From Streptomyces sp. NBC_01116 (GTDB lineage Bacteria > Actinomycetota > Actinomycetes > Streptomycetales > Streptomycetaceae), in assembly GCF_041435495.1 (NCBI RefSeq), contig NZ_CP108644.1, positions 4,821,501-4,885,500 on the forward strand: 64,000 nucleotides of DNA. The letters are read 5' to 3'. This document shows positions 34,651 to 43,494 of this stretch, piece by piece. The position numbers and the translations under genes were made by a program. The notes beneath the pieces were generated by a model. The model did not search any database. It saw only the letters and a program-made list of their open reading frames with translations, and was not told the DNA's origin. Every line of letters starts with the position of its first letter. Position 1 is the stretch's first letter.

Positions 34651-35494
34651 CCTGCAACACCTCTCCTGTTCGGTCCGGCCGCATCGCCATCACGCACGAC
34701 ACGTCCAGCATTCCTTGATACGTCTGCACAGGGTGGGGGCTGTCCCACACCTCCGCCGTGCCGGGGAGCCCGCCCTCCCGCACCACGTGGTCCGCGATCT
34801 CCCTGACGTCCACCCGGTAGAGGGTCAGCGCCGGGACACCGGTCAGGGGATGCGGGGGCGCGTACTCGGGGTGCAGCTGCACCGTCACATCCCCGCGCTC
34901 CGCCGTCCGTTGGATCGTCCTGAGCTGCTCCCGCATCACCTCGTCGCCGCCCACGCGGACGCGCAGCGCGGTGACGGGGAGCAGCGCCCAGAGCCGGGTC
35001 TGCTGCTCCTGGAGCCGCTTCTGACGCTCGACCAGGAAGTCCGCCCGCCGCCGGCGCGCGGCGGCGTCCCCGCCGGGGCACCCGATCTCGTCCACGGCCA
35101 TCGCGTACGCCGGGGTCCGCAGCAGCGGCGGCACCAGCGCCGGGTCCCAGGTGCGTACGACGCCGGCCGCCGACTCCACGCTCATCAGGTCCATCAGCCA
35201 GGGGGCCATCGCATCGCGCCACGGATGCCACCAGCCGGGCATGTTGGCCGCGTTGAGCCGCCCCATGATGTCGTCGGTCTCGGCCGCGCCCGCCCCGTAG
35301 GCGGCGAGCAGGGCGGACACCTGCCCCACGTCGAGGGAGGTCTGCGCCTGCTCCAGCCGCCGCAGCGTCGAGGGATGCCAGCCCAGCTGCGTGGCGGCCT
35401 GGGGGACGGACAGGCCGGCGCCCTCCCGCAGCCGCCGCAGGCGGGCCACCAGGACCAGATGCCGCGCCGTACGCCCCGATCTCTCGCGCGCCAC
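34625..35494 (-). CDS. Scr1-type XRE regulator (HTH plus DUF5753)
   Basis: A 289-aa protein. The N-terminal XRE HTH (LRRLREGAGLSVPQAATQLGWHPSTLRRLEQ, read in parts) is followed by the DUF5753 ligand-like domain with YEP-type features (PPLLRTPAYAMAVDE; VERQKRLQEQQTRLWALL; YRVDVREIADHV). These regulators usually pair with a small DUF397 protein and influence development and antibiotic production. No DUF397 gene is seen, and the partner here is a DUF574 methyltransferase. It heads the three-gene operon ending with the PucR-like gene. Confidence 0.9.
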   Translation of the reverse strand: MARERSGRTARHLVLVARLRRLREGAGLSVPQAATQLGWHPSTLRRLEQAQTSLDVGQVSALLAAYGAGAAETDDIMGRLNAANMPGWWHPWRDAMAPWLMDLMSVESAAGVVRTWDPALVPPLLRTPAYAMAVDEIGCPGGDAAARRRRADFLVERQKRLQEQQTRLWALLPVTALRVRVGGDEVMREQLRTIQRTAERGDVTVQLHPEYAPPHPLTGVPALTLYRVDVREIADHVVREGGLPGTAEVWDSPHPVQTYQGMLDVSCVMAMRPDRTGEVLQDEYDRKWA

Positions 35495-35618
35495 GGCTTC
35501 CCCCTCCCCGCTCCGGTCCCGCTCCTGCCCCGGCTCGATCTATCCGACATTCCGCGCAGTCTGCGCACAGTGCACACAGCGCACCTTGCGACGGCCGCAC
35601 GGCGCTCTCAAGGTAAGC

Positions 35619-35885
35619 ATGTCCGACTCCTCGACACGCCAACTCGGAGAGACCGGCACGATCTTGCCCCACCGGTGCCCGACGCAGTCCCGAACGCCCC
35701 CACCCACAGCCCCCCACACACACCCCACCCGCAGCCCCCCACACCCCACCCACGCAGCCCCCCACGCCCCTATGCAGCAGCCCAGCCCGGCCCAGCCCCA
35801 CCCCGAACCCGCCCCGGCCGTTCCGTGCACTGCCGTTCCGCGCACCGTCGTTCCGGCGGCCCGTTCTCTGGAGCCCACCGCATGA
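35619..35885 (+). CDS. possible small Pro/His-rich protein in a C-rich tract
   Basis: ATG at 35619 follows AAGGT and opens 88 codons. It starts ordinary (MSDSSTRQLGETGTILPHR), then is dominated by Pro, His, Thr and Ala. Its TGA overlaps the ATG of the next gene (ATGA at 35882), which suggests coupling. Against it, the DNA at about 35695-35815 is an extreme C-rich, G-poor strand, so composition alone could create the open frame. No known domain. Confidence 0.35.
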   Translation: MSDSSTRQLGETGTILPHRCPTQSRTPPPTAPHTHPTRSPPHPTHAAPHAPMQQPSPAQPHPEPAPAVPCTAVPRTVVPAARSLEPTA

Positions 35886-36298
35886 ACCACCTGACCGACC
35901 TGACCCGTCCGCCCCACCCGGTCCGGCCCGCCCATCCGAAGCTCCGGGCCGTCGTCGGAGTCCAGAGGCCCGCCCAGGAGCGCCCCCTCGACCTGCGGGT
36001 CCGTGCCCAGCGGATCCAGATCGACGAGCTCATCGTCGACGATCCCCGTCAGGTGCTCGCCCACGCCGAACAGGCCGTACTCGACGACCCCGAAGCGGCG
36101 GCCCTGCTCGGGATCTGCCCGGCCGGCCCACTGCCGCTCCCGGCGGCCGCCGCGCTCCTGTGCGCGCTGTACGACACCGAGGCGCTCACCGCGATGGGGC
36201 TGCGCCTCACCCGCCACACCACCCGTGTCTCGGCGTCCGACCAGCAGACGGAGCCCGTCTCCCTGGTGCGGTCCACCGGACCGGGCGAGGAGGACTGA
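35882..36298 (+). CDS. hypothetical protein
   Basis: A 138-aa soluble protein, not recognised. It has a basic Pro-rich N-terminus (PPHPVRPAHPKLRAVVGVQ) and an Ala/Leu-rich helical core (PLPAAAALLCALYDTEALTAMGL). GGAG lies 9 bases before the ATG. It is divergent from the Scr1-type regulator across a C-rich region and could be its regulatory partner, by position only. Confidence 0.6.
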   Translation: MNHLTDLTRPPHPVRPAHPKLRAVVGVQRPAQERPLDLRVRAQRIQIDELIVDDPRQVLAHAEQAVLDDPEAAALLGICPAGPLPLPAAAALLCALYDTEALTAMGLRLTRHTTRVSASDQQTEPVSLVRSTGPGEED

Positions 36299-36372
36299 AG
36301 CTTCCGCGCCTCTGCTGGGAGCCATGAACCGGGCCCGGCGGGGCGGAAGTCGGGGCCACTACCGTGGCCCGC

Positions 36373-37089
36373 ATGACTGACACCGACTACTGGACATCCG
36401 CTCCGGACCGGACCCTGCGCGGTTCGATGGGACTGTGCCATCTCACCGTCGCGCAGCCGCCGTTCGACGTCGACGCCCGGGCCCTCCCGCCCCAGGACCC
36501 GGAGCGGGCGCGTGAGTTCGCCGCGTCGTTCGAGGCCGTCGAGGAGGTGCTGGAAGACCTCGGGCCGCGCTCCGCCCTGACGCCGCTGCCGTCGTCCGTG
36601 CGTGCCGATCTGGGCGTCGTCCACGCCGCCGCGTGGGGCGGAATGCTCAGCATCGTGACTCCGGCGTTCGCGACCGACGGCAACGACGAGCCGCTGCGGT
36701 CGGCGGCCACGTCGCTGCGTGAGCGGTTCCCCGACGCGCGGATCGTGGGCCGGGTCACCTACTACGGCGGCATGGAGCACACCGAGGACCTCGTGTGGCT
36801 GCCGGACGGGGCGATGTTCCACGCCTCCGGCTGGCCCGGGGACGAGCCGTTCGTCGTCACCGGCGACCCGCGCGCCGTGATCGCCTCCCTGGAACTGAAG
36901 GGCTGGCAGCTCGACAACGCCGGTGTCGACCTGCGCGAGTCCGCGAACGAGGTCGCCTGGGCGCCGCTGGCCGGGCTGGCCCTCGGGCCCTCCGACCCCT
37001 GGGGGTGGGAGGAGCTGGAGACCACGGCGTTCCGGGTGAGGCATTCGGAGGATTCCGTGCAGAACATGGAGGCCCTGTACTTCATGTGA
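36373..37089 (+). CDS. hypothetical protein (DUF6333-like)
   Basis: A 238-aa soluble protein starting MTDTDYWTSAPDRTLRGSMG. The middle shows alternating strands and helices (DLGVVHAAAWGGMLSIVTPAF; DARIVGRVTYYGGMEHTEDLVW). I recall similar Streptomyces proteins as DUF6333, but cannot verify it. ATG 36373 is preferred over a GTG three codons earlier. Monocistronic by position. Function unknown. Confidence 0.7.
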   Translation: MTDTDYWTSAPDRTLRGSMGLCHLTVAQPPFDVDARALPPQDPERAREFAASFEAVEEVLEDLGPRSALTPLPSSVRADLGVVHAAAWGGMLSIVTPAFATDGNDEPLRSAATSLRERFPDARIVGRVTYYGGMEHTEDLVWLPDGAMFHASGWPGDEPFVVTGDPRAVIASLELKGWQLDNAGVDLRESANEVAWAPLAGLALGPSDPWGWEELETTAFRVRHSEDSVQNMEALYFM

Positions 37090-37256
37090 ACTCGCTTACT
37101 CCATAGGAAAGTTCAGGGCCCGCGACACGCCGGGAATCCCTTCTTTCCGCGAGGCTCGCCAGGCCTATGGTGTTCGGGCGGCGCGTACATGTCACGGGGG
37201 TCTGGCGCGCCGCCCACGACCCATCAAGGCCCCTCACGAGAGGGAAAGACGAGCCC

Positions 37257-39704
37257 TTGAATCACACGTTCCGTATACCGTCCCGGTGGCGGTTCGCGGC
37301 CCGTTTCACGGCTGCTGTCGGCCTTGCCGCCGCTGTCACCGTGACCGGTCTGCCCGCCGTCGAGACCGCCCAGGCGGCCGGTCCGCCCGTCACCGCGAAG
37401 CTGAAGCCCGGCTCGGGCAAGCGCTGCGATGTCCGCAACGGCCTCAAGGCCGAGCCGAGGACCCCGGCGAACTCCGGGTTCCCCGACGACCTCACCGGCC
37501 CGATCTACAAGGACAGGGCCCTCCCGAAGAACTTCGAGTTCGACCTTCCCGGGCAGGCGTACGACGGGCTGCAGGCCCCGACGGCCGCCGAGAAGCAGAA
37601 GGCCCTCTCCCAGGTGCCCGGGGACCCGGACAAGAACGTCGCCGCCTGGAAGAAGATCGCCGACGCGTCGAAGAAGCCCGCCGACCGTGCGATGGAGATC
37701 TACGCCCGCTACTTCGCGAACAAGGAGGGTCTGGCCTTCAAGCACTGGTTCGACAAGCGGTACATCCGCAACCAGGTCAACAACCACAAGGGTTCCGGCT
37801 TCGAGCGGCAACTGGTCCGCGACTACAAGCTGGTCGGCCCGGACTGGCTGTGCGAGGTCACCGTCGAGCTGTTCGACCAGGACGGTCAGAAGGTCGGCGA
37901 GCGCAGGTACGACGCCTACAACACGGTGAAGAAGGAGTTCAACGAGTTCAAGTCGAACTCGAAGCTGACGACGAAGCAGCTCGCGAACGACCGCGTCGTG
38001 GCCCGGTCGATGCCGGACCACACCTTCCGCTACACCGGCGCGAAGAAGTTCAGCAAGGGGCAGGCCCAGCACATCGCCGACCTGGAGCGCGATGTGCGGA
38101 ACATGCGCAACGGGAAGACCGGCCAGGTCCGGGGCAACCAGCGGCTGTACAACCCGGTCCCCAGGACCACGCCGATCCGCGGGTACTCCGACCACCAGCG
38201 CTGGTTCGCCCCCGCCTGCCAGACCGGCACCCGCCAGATGGCGGCCGGCGCCGGCACCTGCGGCACCCGCGGCCCCGCCAACGAGCGCGCCCTGTCCTCC
38301 GGCAGGACCCTGGAGGAAGCCAGGCGCTTCCAGCGGGACGCCAACCGTCTCGACACCAGGGGAACCCTCCCCAGGGGCGGACCGGGCGGCGTCGACTTCA
38401 CCACCCTCGAACTCCGTTACGTCGGCGGGCTCGGCAAGGGCAAGGGCATGTCGTACTCGATGAAGTCCGACCAGATGCCCGACCCGGACAACAACCCCGG
38501 CTTCGGCGGCGAGGTCCGGATGCAGCTCTCCTCCGACGCCCTGTTCACCTGGCTGGCGCTCACGCCCGACAAGTTCTGGGTGAACCTGAATCCGGACCAG
38601 CCGAACAAGGTCATGGACGCGAAGTTCGGCAAGACCGACGCCGGCCGCGTCCTCCTGGAGGCCGACCTGGAGATGAAGCACGACTTCAGCGAGGCCGTGA
38701 ACCCGGACAAGCACCCCGGGGCCAAGCGGTACTGGGACACGGCGCCGCGCCGCAACGGGATGCCGTGCTTCCCGGGCGTACGCATGTGGATCGAGCCGAA
38801 GCCCGCCCAGGTCCGTGAGGAGAACGGCGGGATCTACATCCTCGACGCGCCCCTCAAGGTCAGCACGCAGTGGCTCGACGTGGACTACACCGTCCCCGGC
38901 TCCACCGAGTGCGAGGACCTGTCCGACGCGGAGAAGAAGGCGATCGAGCAGTCCATCGCCACGAACGTGATGCCGCTCGTGGAGGAGCGCGTCAACACCG
39001 ACCGCGACTACGCCGACCTGCGGGCCGTGTACACCGCTCGCGTCGCCGCCGAGTACATCCGCCAGCAGGACGCCAGGACGGCGACGGACTTCCGCTCCAT
39101 CATCAACAGCGACGACGTCACGGCGTGGCCGCTGCACGCACCCCACCAGGACTGGACCCGTGAGCAGGTCTGGAACCGCTACATGGACTCGATCAAGAAG
39201 GGGATCGAGTGGTTCGAGCTGAAGTACGGCGGCAAGGTCTACAACCAGGGAGTCGGCGGCGTCGACTTCTCCCGGCAGCCGAAGCGGAACATCCCCAAGG
39301 CCCAGTTCGCCGCGGAGAACCGGGACCTCGACAACACCGTGGTCAACTCCCGTAAGTCCGACGACGCCTCCTACCGGGACCTCGACACCGTCTACCTCGG
39401 AGCGGGCCCGGCGGACGGAGGGAGCGGCGAGGACCCGGGCGGCGACCCCAAGCCCACGCCGACCCCGTCGGACACCGGCAAGCCGTCCGACCCGCCGTCG
39501 TCCCCGGCCCCGGACCCCACCACCCCCGGTGACGACGGCACACCGTCCCCGCCCGGCAACAGGCCGGACCCCGACGGCGACCTCGCCGACACCGGCAGCG
39601 GCACTCCCGTCGGCCTCTTCGTCGGCATCGCCGCCGCGCTCGCGGCGGCGGGCGGGGCCCTGGTGTGGTGGATGCGCCGACGCCGTACGACCGTCCGGGA
39701 CTAG
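37257..39704 (+). CDS. large secreted protein with LAxTG cell-wall anchor
   Basis: An 815-aa exported protein. A Sec signal peptide (basic start, hydrophobic LAAAVTVTGLPAV, cut near AQAAG) is followed by about 680 residues of unknown fold rich in Lys, Trp and Tyr. Then come a Pro/Thr/Ser linker (about 725-772) and LADTG at 776-780, a membrane helix and MRRRR. That tail fits LAxTG class-E sortase substrates, so the protein should be bound to peptidoglycan. The start is TTG at 37257, with AGGGAAA upstream. The body is not recognised. No sortase gene is nearby. Confidence 0.82.
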   Translation: MNHTFRIPSRWRFAARFTAAVGLAAAVTVTGLPAVETAQAAGPPVTAKLKPGSGKRCDVRNGLKAEPRTPANSGFPDDLTGPIYKDRALPKNFEFDLPGQAYDGLQAPTAAEKQKALSQVPGDPDKNVAAWKKIADASKKPADRAMEIYARYFANKEGLAFKHWFDKRYIRNQVNNHKGSGFERQLVRDYKLVGPDWLCEVTVELFDQDGQKVGERRYDAYNTVKKEFNEFKSNSKLTTKQLANDRVVARSMPDHTFRYTGAKKFSKGQAQHIADLERDVRNMRNGKTGQVRGNQRLYNPVPRTTPIRGYSDHQRWFAPACQTGTRQMAAGAGTCGTRGPANERALSSGRTLEEARRFQRDANRLDTRGTLPRGGPGGVDFTTLELRYVGGLGKGKGMSYSMKSDQMPDPDNNPGFGGEVRMQLSSDALFTWLALTPDKFWVNLNPDQPNKVMDAKFGKTDAGRVLLEADLEMKHDFSEAVNPDKHPGAKRYWDTAPRRNGMPCFPGVRMWIEPKPAQVREENGGIYILDAPLKVSTQWLDVDYTVPGSTECEDLSDAEKKAIEQSIATNVMPLVEERVNTDRDYADLRAVYTARVAAEYIRQQDARTATDFRSIINSDDVTAWPLHAPHQDWTREQVWNRYMDSIKKGIEWFELKYGGKVYNQGVGGVDFSRQPKRNIPKAQFAAENRDLDNTVVNSRKSDDASYRDLDTVYLGAGPADGGSGEDPGGDPKPTPTPSDTGKPSDPPSSPAPDPTTPGDDGTPSPPGNRPDPDGDLADTGSGTPVGLFVGIAAALAAAGGALVWWMRRRRTTVRD

Positions 39705-39736
39705 GGTCCTTCGTTCGGACCAGGCCGGACCAGGCT

Positions 39737-39768
39737 GCGGGCGGCCCACCACGTGGTGGGCCGCCCGC
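39737..39768 (+). terminator. 32-bp perfect palindrome after the LAxTG gene
   Basis: Arms 39737-39752 (GCGGGCGGCCCACCAC) and 39753-39768 are exact complements, centred on CACGTG, 33 bases after the stop codon. Likely the terminator. Three GACGAGCC units follow at about 39809-39832. Confidence 0.88.
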
Positions 39769-39896
39769 GGTCCGGTGGCCGCGGGTCTCGCCTGCCCCTC
39801 CACCCGGCGACGAGCCGACGAGCCGACGAGCCGGACAGTTGACCATCCGGACAAACGCTGTAGGCGTCCGCCCGGACTTCCTGACACGATCCAGGC

Positions 39897-40439
39897 GTGA
39901 CCACCTTGTTCCTGATGGTCGGCCTGCCAGGGGCCGGAAAGACCACACGCGCCAGGCAGCTCGCCGAGGAGCACGGCGCGCTGCGCCTGACCCCCGACGA
40001 GTGGCTGCTCCCCCTGTTCGGCGAGGCGGAGCCGGACGGGGCGACGCGCGACGTGCTGGAGGGGCGGATGCTCTGGCTCGCCCTGGACGCGGTCAGACTG
40101 GGCACCGACGTGGTCGTGGACTACGGCTGCTGGTCCCGCGACGAACGGTCCGCGATCCGCTGGCTGGCGGAGGCGGAGGGCGCGCGATTCCGCATGGTCT
40201 ACCTGCCCGTCGACAACGAGACCCAGCGCGCCCGGATCGCCCACCGCTGGGCGACCGCCGCCCGGGAGACCTACCCGCTCACCGAGGCCGACCTCCTGCA
40301 CGGGCGGGAGCACTTCGAGGAGCCCGACCCGGCGGAACGGGACGGCCGCGCGGCTTCCGCCCCGCCTTCCGGATGGGCGGGCTGGCCGGAGTGGGCCGCC
40401 GACCGGTGGCCGTCGTTCGTCCGGCCGGCCGGCGCATGA
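39897..40439 (+). CDS. P-loop kinase-like ATPase
   Basis: A 180-aa AAA_33/zeta-like nucleotide-binding protein. Walker A is FLMVGLPGAGKTTRARQLA at residues 5-23, and VVVDYGCWSRDERSAIRWLA provides the second Asp motif. LTPDEWLLPLFG is the substrate-side motif. It probably phosphorylates a small molecule or nucleotide; related proteins give antibiotic or sugar kinases, but none is implied here. GTG start. Single gene between the LAxTG protein and the WXG-like operon. Confidence 0.85.
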   Translation: MTTLFLMVGLPGAGKTTRARQLAEEHGALRLTPDEWLLPLFGEAEPDGATRDVLEGRMLWLALDAVRLGTDVVVDYGCWSRDERSAIRWLAEAEGARFRMVYLPVDNETQRARIAHRWATAARETYPLTEADLLHGREHFEEPDPAERDGRAASAPPSGWAGWPEWAADRWPSFVRPAGA

Positions 40440-40655
40440 CCCGGCCCTGCGGGACGGTGGGCGGTGTCTCTCGTCCGCTGCGAGGCAGGACCGCGCCCGC
40501 TCTCCGGCCGGTGCACAAGCAAGCATCAGCGCGCTAGCAGCACGTTTGTTCAGCCATTTCCCTGTCCTGAACTCGTTCCCGATCGCGTACGTGTGCTTTG
40601 CCTGCGCTAGCCTCGCGAGGCGAAGAACGGGAACGCAGGCAGACGGGGGAACGTC
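40440..40655. promoter_or_regulatory. promoter region of the WXG-like/DUF1023 operon
   Basis: The 216-base gap is less GC-rich than its flanks near 40540-40610. TTTGCC (about 40600) and TAGCCT (about 40610) lie close together, upstream of CTCGCGAGG, but their spacing is too short for a standard pair, so no promoter is fixed. Confidence 0.35.
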
Positions 40656-41087
40656 ATGTCCGATTCGGAGCGTTGGCAGGAGCTGTTCGGACCGGCCGGC
40701 GACGGGCACGCGATGCGGCTCGCCTCGGCGTCCAACGACGCCGGGGCAGGACCGGGCGGAACAGGGCGCCTCACGTACAGCAAAGGACCTTGGACCAGTG
40801 CTTCCGGCACCGCCGGCGACTTACGGACCAGAGCGGGGACGAGCAGGTCGGTTCTCGGTCGCGGCCACGAGGGCGTCGAGGCGGGAGCCGCCGGCCTCAG
40901 GTCCGTCGCGGCTCTCAAGAGCGTGCTGACGTCCTGGGAGGAGCGCCTTCAGGCGGTGCGGGACGAGTGCGAGCAGCTCAAGGGGAACCTGCTGACGGTC
41001 GCCAAGGAGATGGGGGAGTCGGAGACCGGGACCAAGTCGTCCTTCGAGGGTGTCCAGGTCCCCGGCAAGGCGGATGAGAAGCGATGA
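40656..41087 (+). CDS. WXG100-like helical protein, first gene of a secretion-like operon
   Basis: A 143-aa protein without signal peptide. A Gly/Ala/Ser-rich first half is followed by a helical half (LKSVLTSWEERLQAVRDECEQLKGNLLTVAKEM). Size, helicity and a central SWEE resemble ESX/WXG100-type proteins, but a canonical WxG is absent. Its TGA overlaps the ATG of the DUF1023 hydrolase gene (ATGA at 41084), implying coupled translation. It may be a chaperone or co-secreted partner of that hydrolase, by analogy only. Confidence 0.65.
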   Translation: MSDSERWQELFGPAGDGHAMRLASASNDAGAGPGGTGRLTYSKGPWTSASGTAGDLRTRAGTSRSVLGRGHEGVEAGAAGLRSVAALKSVLTSWEERLQAVRDECEQLKGNLLTVAKEMGESETGTKSSFEGVQVPGKADEKR

Positions 41088-42907
41088 CCGGATCCCTCAC
41101 CTGGCAGATGCTGCGTGACCTCAAGACCTCCGAGTTCACGCAGGCGGGCGACAAGTGGCACGAGGTATCGGCGCGTTCGGGCTCCGACCGTGCCCAGGTC
41201 GACCGCGCGATGTCCGCGAAGCTCCGCGAGACCCAGGAGAGCGATTCGGCCGAGGCGGCCCTCGGCAGGCTGCGGCGACTCAGTCGCAACTTCCAGTACG
41301 TGCAGACCGAGTGCGGCCTGGTCCGCACAGCGCTCAACGGCCTCGCCGGCGATCTGACCGACCCCCAGAACCAGTTGAAGCAGGCGCTGGAGGACGCGGC
41401 ATCGCTGAACTTCACGGTTCACGAGGACGGCTCCGTCAGCTATCCGGCCGTCAAGGTCGACGACCTGACGGGGAAGAAGCAGGAGGCCCCGGGCGGTAGT
41501 TCGGCGACGGGCAGCTCCCGTCTCCCACTGGAACCGCCGGGCCTCGTCGCGCCCGGCCGGCAGCCGCTGTATCCGGGCTACGCAGGCTTCAGCCCGGTCA
41601 ACCCGAACGCGGAGAAGGCCCAGGACGTGGCCGACCGCATCGCCCGAGCCGTACGGTCCGCGCGGGAGATCGATGCACGGTACGCGAAGACCCTCAACGG
41701 TCTGAGGGCGGAAAAGGGCCTCGATGTCACCGCGGCCACACTGGAGGACGTGTTCAGGGACACCGCCGACGTCCGCTCCACCGCTGGCATGCACCTCGCC
41801 GAAAGCGTTCCGGAGGACAAGAGCCCGGCCGAGCGCAAGAAGTGGTGGGACGGCCTGGCCGAGGAACAGCGCCAGGAGTACCTGAAGATCGCACCGGACC
41901 TGATCGGCGGCCTGGACGGTATCCCGGCGGTCGTCCGCGACGAGGCGAACCGGAACTACCTGCCGGTCCTCATCGACGAGATGGCGCGCCAGAGCGGCGA
42001 CGACGCCAAGACCAAGCTCGACGCCCTCCGCATGATTCAGGACAAGCTCGGCGAGTCGAGCCAACCGCCGATGTTCCTCCTGGGCGTCGGAGATGAGGGC
42101 AACGGACGGGCGATCGTCTCGTACGGGAACCCCGATGCCTCCAGGCACGTCGCTGCGTACGTCCCCGGTCTCGGCACCAAGCTCGACGGCGACTTCGTTG
42201 AGGACACGATGAAGCGGGCCCATGACACGGCCATCGGTGCCCGGAAAGTGGACCGGTCCACTGCCTCGATCATCTGGCTTGGCTACGACGCCCCGCAGAA
42301 CGTGGACGTGATGACGAAGGGCGATGCGCAACGGGGCGCCCCGGCGTACAACGAGTTCATGGCGGGCCTTTCGGCGACGAACGCGAACGAGGACCCGCAC
42401 GTGACGGCGATCGGGCATTCCTATGGCTCGCTCACCGTGGGCACGGCCGCCAAGGAGTCCGGCGGGATTCCGGGCGTCGATGATGTGATCCTGCTCGGCA
42501 GCCCTGGCGTGGACGCGCAGGGGGCGACGGAACTCGGCGTGGGCAAGGACCATGTGTTCGTGGGCGCAGCTGACAACGATCCGGTCACCCACCTGCCCAC
42601 GAAGGGGGAGTCCGCGCTCGCTGCGGGGCCTGCCTTGGTGCTTGGAGGCCCGGAGGGGGCCAGGAGAGCCAATGACCTCTTCGACGTCGGCAACGACGAC
42701 CTGTACTTCGGCAAGGATCCGGCGAGTGGGGCCTTCGGAGCGCAGCGCTTCGAGGTCCACGACGGACCCAGGATGGTCCTTGAGGCCGGAAAGTTCGATG
42801 CTCACTCCCAGTATTTCGACTCGGATAAGGATCAGAAGTCGGCGGACAACATTGCCAATATCGTCGGCGGACGTCCTGAGGAAATTGTGAGGGAGAAGCA
42901 TCGATGA
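41084..42907 (+). CDS. DUF1023 alpha/beta hydrolase with helical WXG-like N-terminus
   Basis: A 607-aa protein. Residues 1-120 are helical and ESX-like (WQMLRDLKTSEFTQAGDKWHEV). Residues about 270-300 precede the DUF1023 hydrolase domain, whose nucleophile is Ser446 in GHSYGS, preceded by IIWLGYDAP and followed by DDVILLGSPG and GAADNDPV. A late His (VHDGPRM or DAHSQYF) completes the triad. No Sec signal, so export by an ESX/type VII-like route is plausible. Start and stop overlap both neighbours by four bases. Substrate unknown. Confidence 0.85.
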   Translation: MTGSLTWQMLRDLKTSEFTQAGDKWHEVSARSGSDRAQVDRAMSAKLRETQESDSAEAALGRLRRLSRNFQYVQTECGLVRTALNGLAGDLTDPQNQLKQALEDAASLNFTVHEDGSVSYPAVKVDDLTGKKQEAPGGSSATGSSRLPLEPPGLVAPGRQPLYPGYAGFSPVNPNAEKAQDVADRIARAVRSAREIDARYAKTLNGLRAEKGLDVTAATLEDVFRDTADVRSTAGMHLAESVPEDKSPAERKKWWDGLAEEQRQEYLKIAPDLIGGLDGIPAVVRDEANRNYLPVLIDEMARQSGDDAKTKLDALRMIQDKLGESSQPPMFLLGVGDEGNGRAIVSYGNPDASRHVAAYVPGLGTKLDGDFVEDTMKRAHDTAIGARKVDRSTASIIWLGYDAPQNVDVMTKGDAQRGAPAYNEFMAGLSATNANEDPHVTAIGHSYGSLTVGTAAKESGGIPGVDDVILLGSPGVDAQGATELGVGKDHVFVGAADNDPVTHLPTKGESALAAGPALVLGGPEGARRANDLFDVGNDDLYFGKDPASGAFGAQRFEVHDGPRMVLEAGKFDAHSQYFDSDKDQKSADNIANIVGGRPEEIVREKHR

Positions 42908-43494
42908 GGCACATCACGGGGACCGCTCGCCTGATTTGTGCGGTGGTTGTGGCCAGCGCGCTGCTCGCCGGGTGCGGGCTGTTGGGCGGCACCAAGGACG
43001 GCAAAGGGGCAGTGGCAGGCATGGATATGCAGGGGGCGGCGGAGCGTGCCGACGGAATGTTCTACGCGACAGTCGGGGAGATCAAGCCGGAAATCGAATG
43101 GGTCCATTACACGACGACTACCGGTAGTTGCGATGTGACTCGCTACTGGACTGTGATGACGGTCGTCTCCGAACAGCGTCGAGGCAACTTCCTCGGTGTG
43201 GTCGAGCGCTTCTGGAAGGCGAGCGACTATCGGATCGATATGGTGAATCCGAGCAAGGATTTGCCCACGATCATCGCCACGTCCCCGGACGGCTTTGGTA
43301 TCCAAGTCAAGTTCGGTTACAAGGGGCAGGCGTTCTTCGAGGTCACCAGCCCTTGTGTGGAGAAGTCGAAGGTGGCCGGGCCCAAGCGGGCGGCGAACGG
43401 CCGTACGTACGAGGGCGAGGTTCCCACCCCAAACGTCCGCTCCGACTTCTGGTCTGCCGAAACCTCGGTACCGGACCCCACCCCCTCGCCCTGA
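42904..43494 (+). CDS. lipoprotein of the WXG-like/DUF1023 operon
   Basis: A 196-aa lipoprotein. Signal peptide with lipobox LLAGC (Cys about residue 24). The mature part has two cysteines (GSCDVTRYW, SPCVEKS) that may form a disulfide, and a Pro-rich tail. ATGA overlap with the hydrolase gene. Codon choice is less GC3-biased than in neighbouring genes (GAT, TAT, AAG frequent). It could be a surface-tethered partner or immunity factor for the hydrolase. That is inference from the operon. Confidence 0.8.
   Translation: MRHITGTARLICAVVVASALLAGCGLLGGTKDGKGAVAGMDMQGAAERADGMFYATVGEIKPEIEWVHYTTTTGSCDVTRYWTVMTVVSEQRRGNFLGVVERFWKASDYRIDMVNPSKDLPTIIATSPDGFGIQVKFGYKGQAFFEVTSPCVEKSKVAGPKRAANGRTYEGEVPTPNVRSDFWSAETSVPDPTPSP

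Noticed and set aside
40656..41087. Canonical WXG100 protein
   Set aside because: There is no exact WxG turn and the length is above 100 residues, so it is described only as WXG100-like.
40949..42901. 650-codon minus-strand frame opposite the DUF1023 gene
   Set aside because: Shadow of the hydrolase gene. The hydrolase has domain motifs, ribosome coupling and codon bias; this frame does not.
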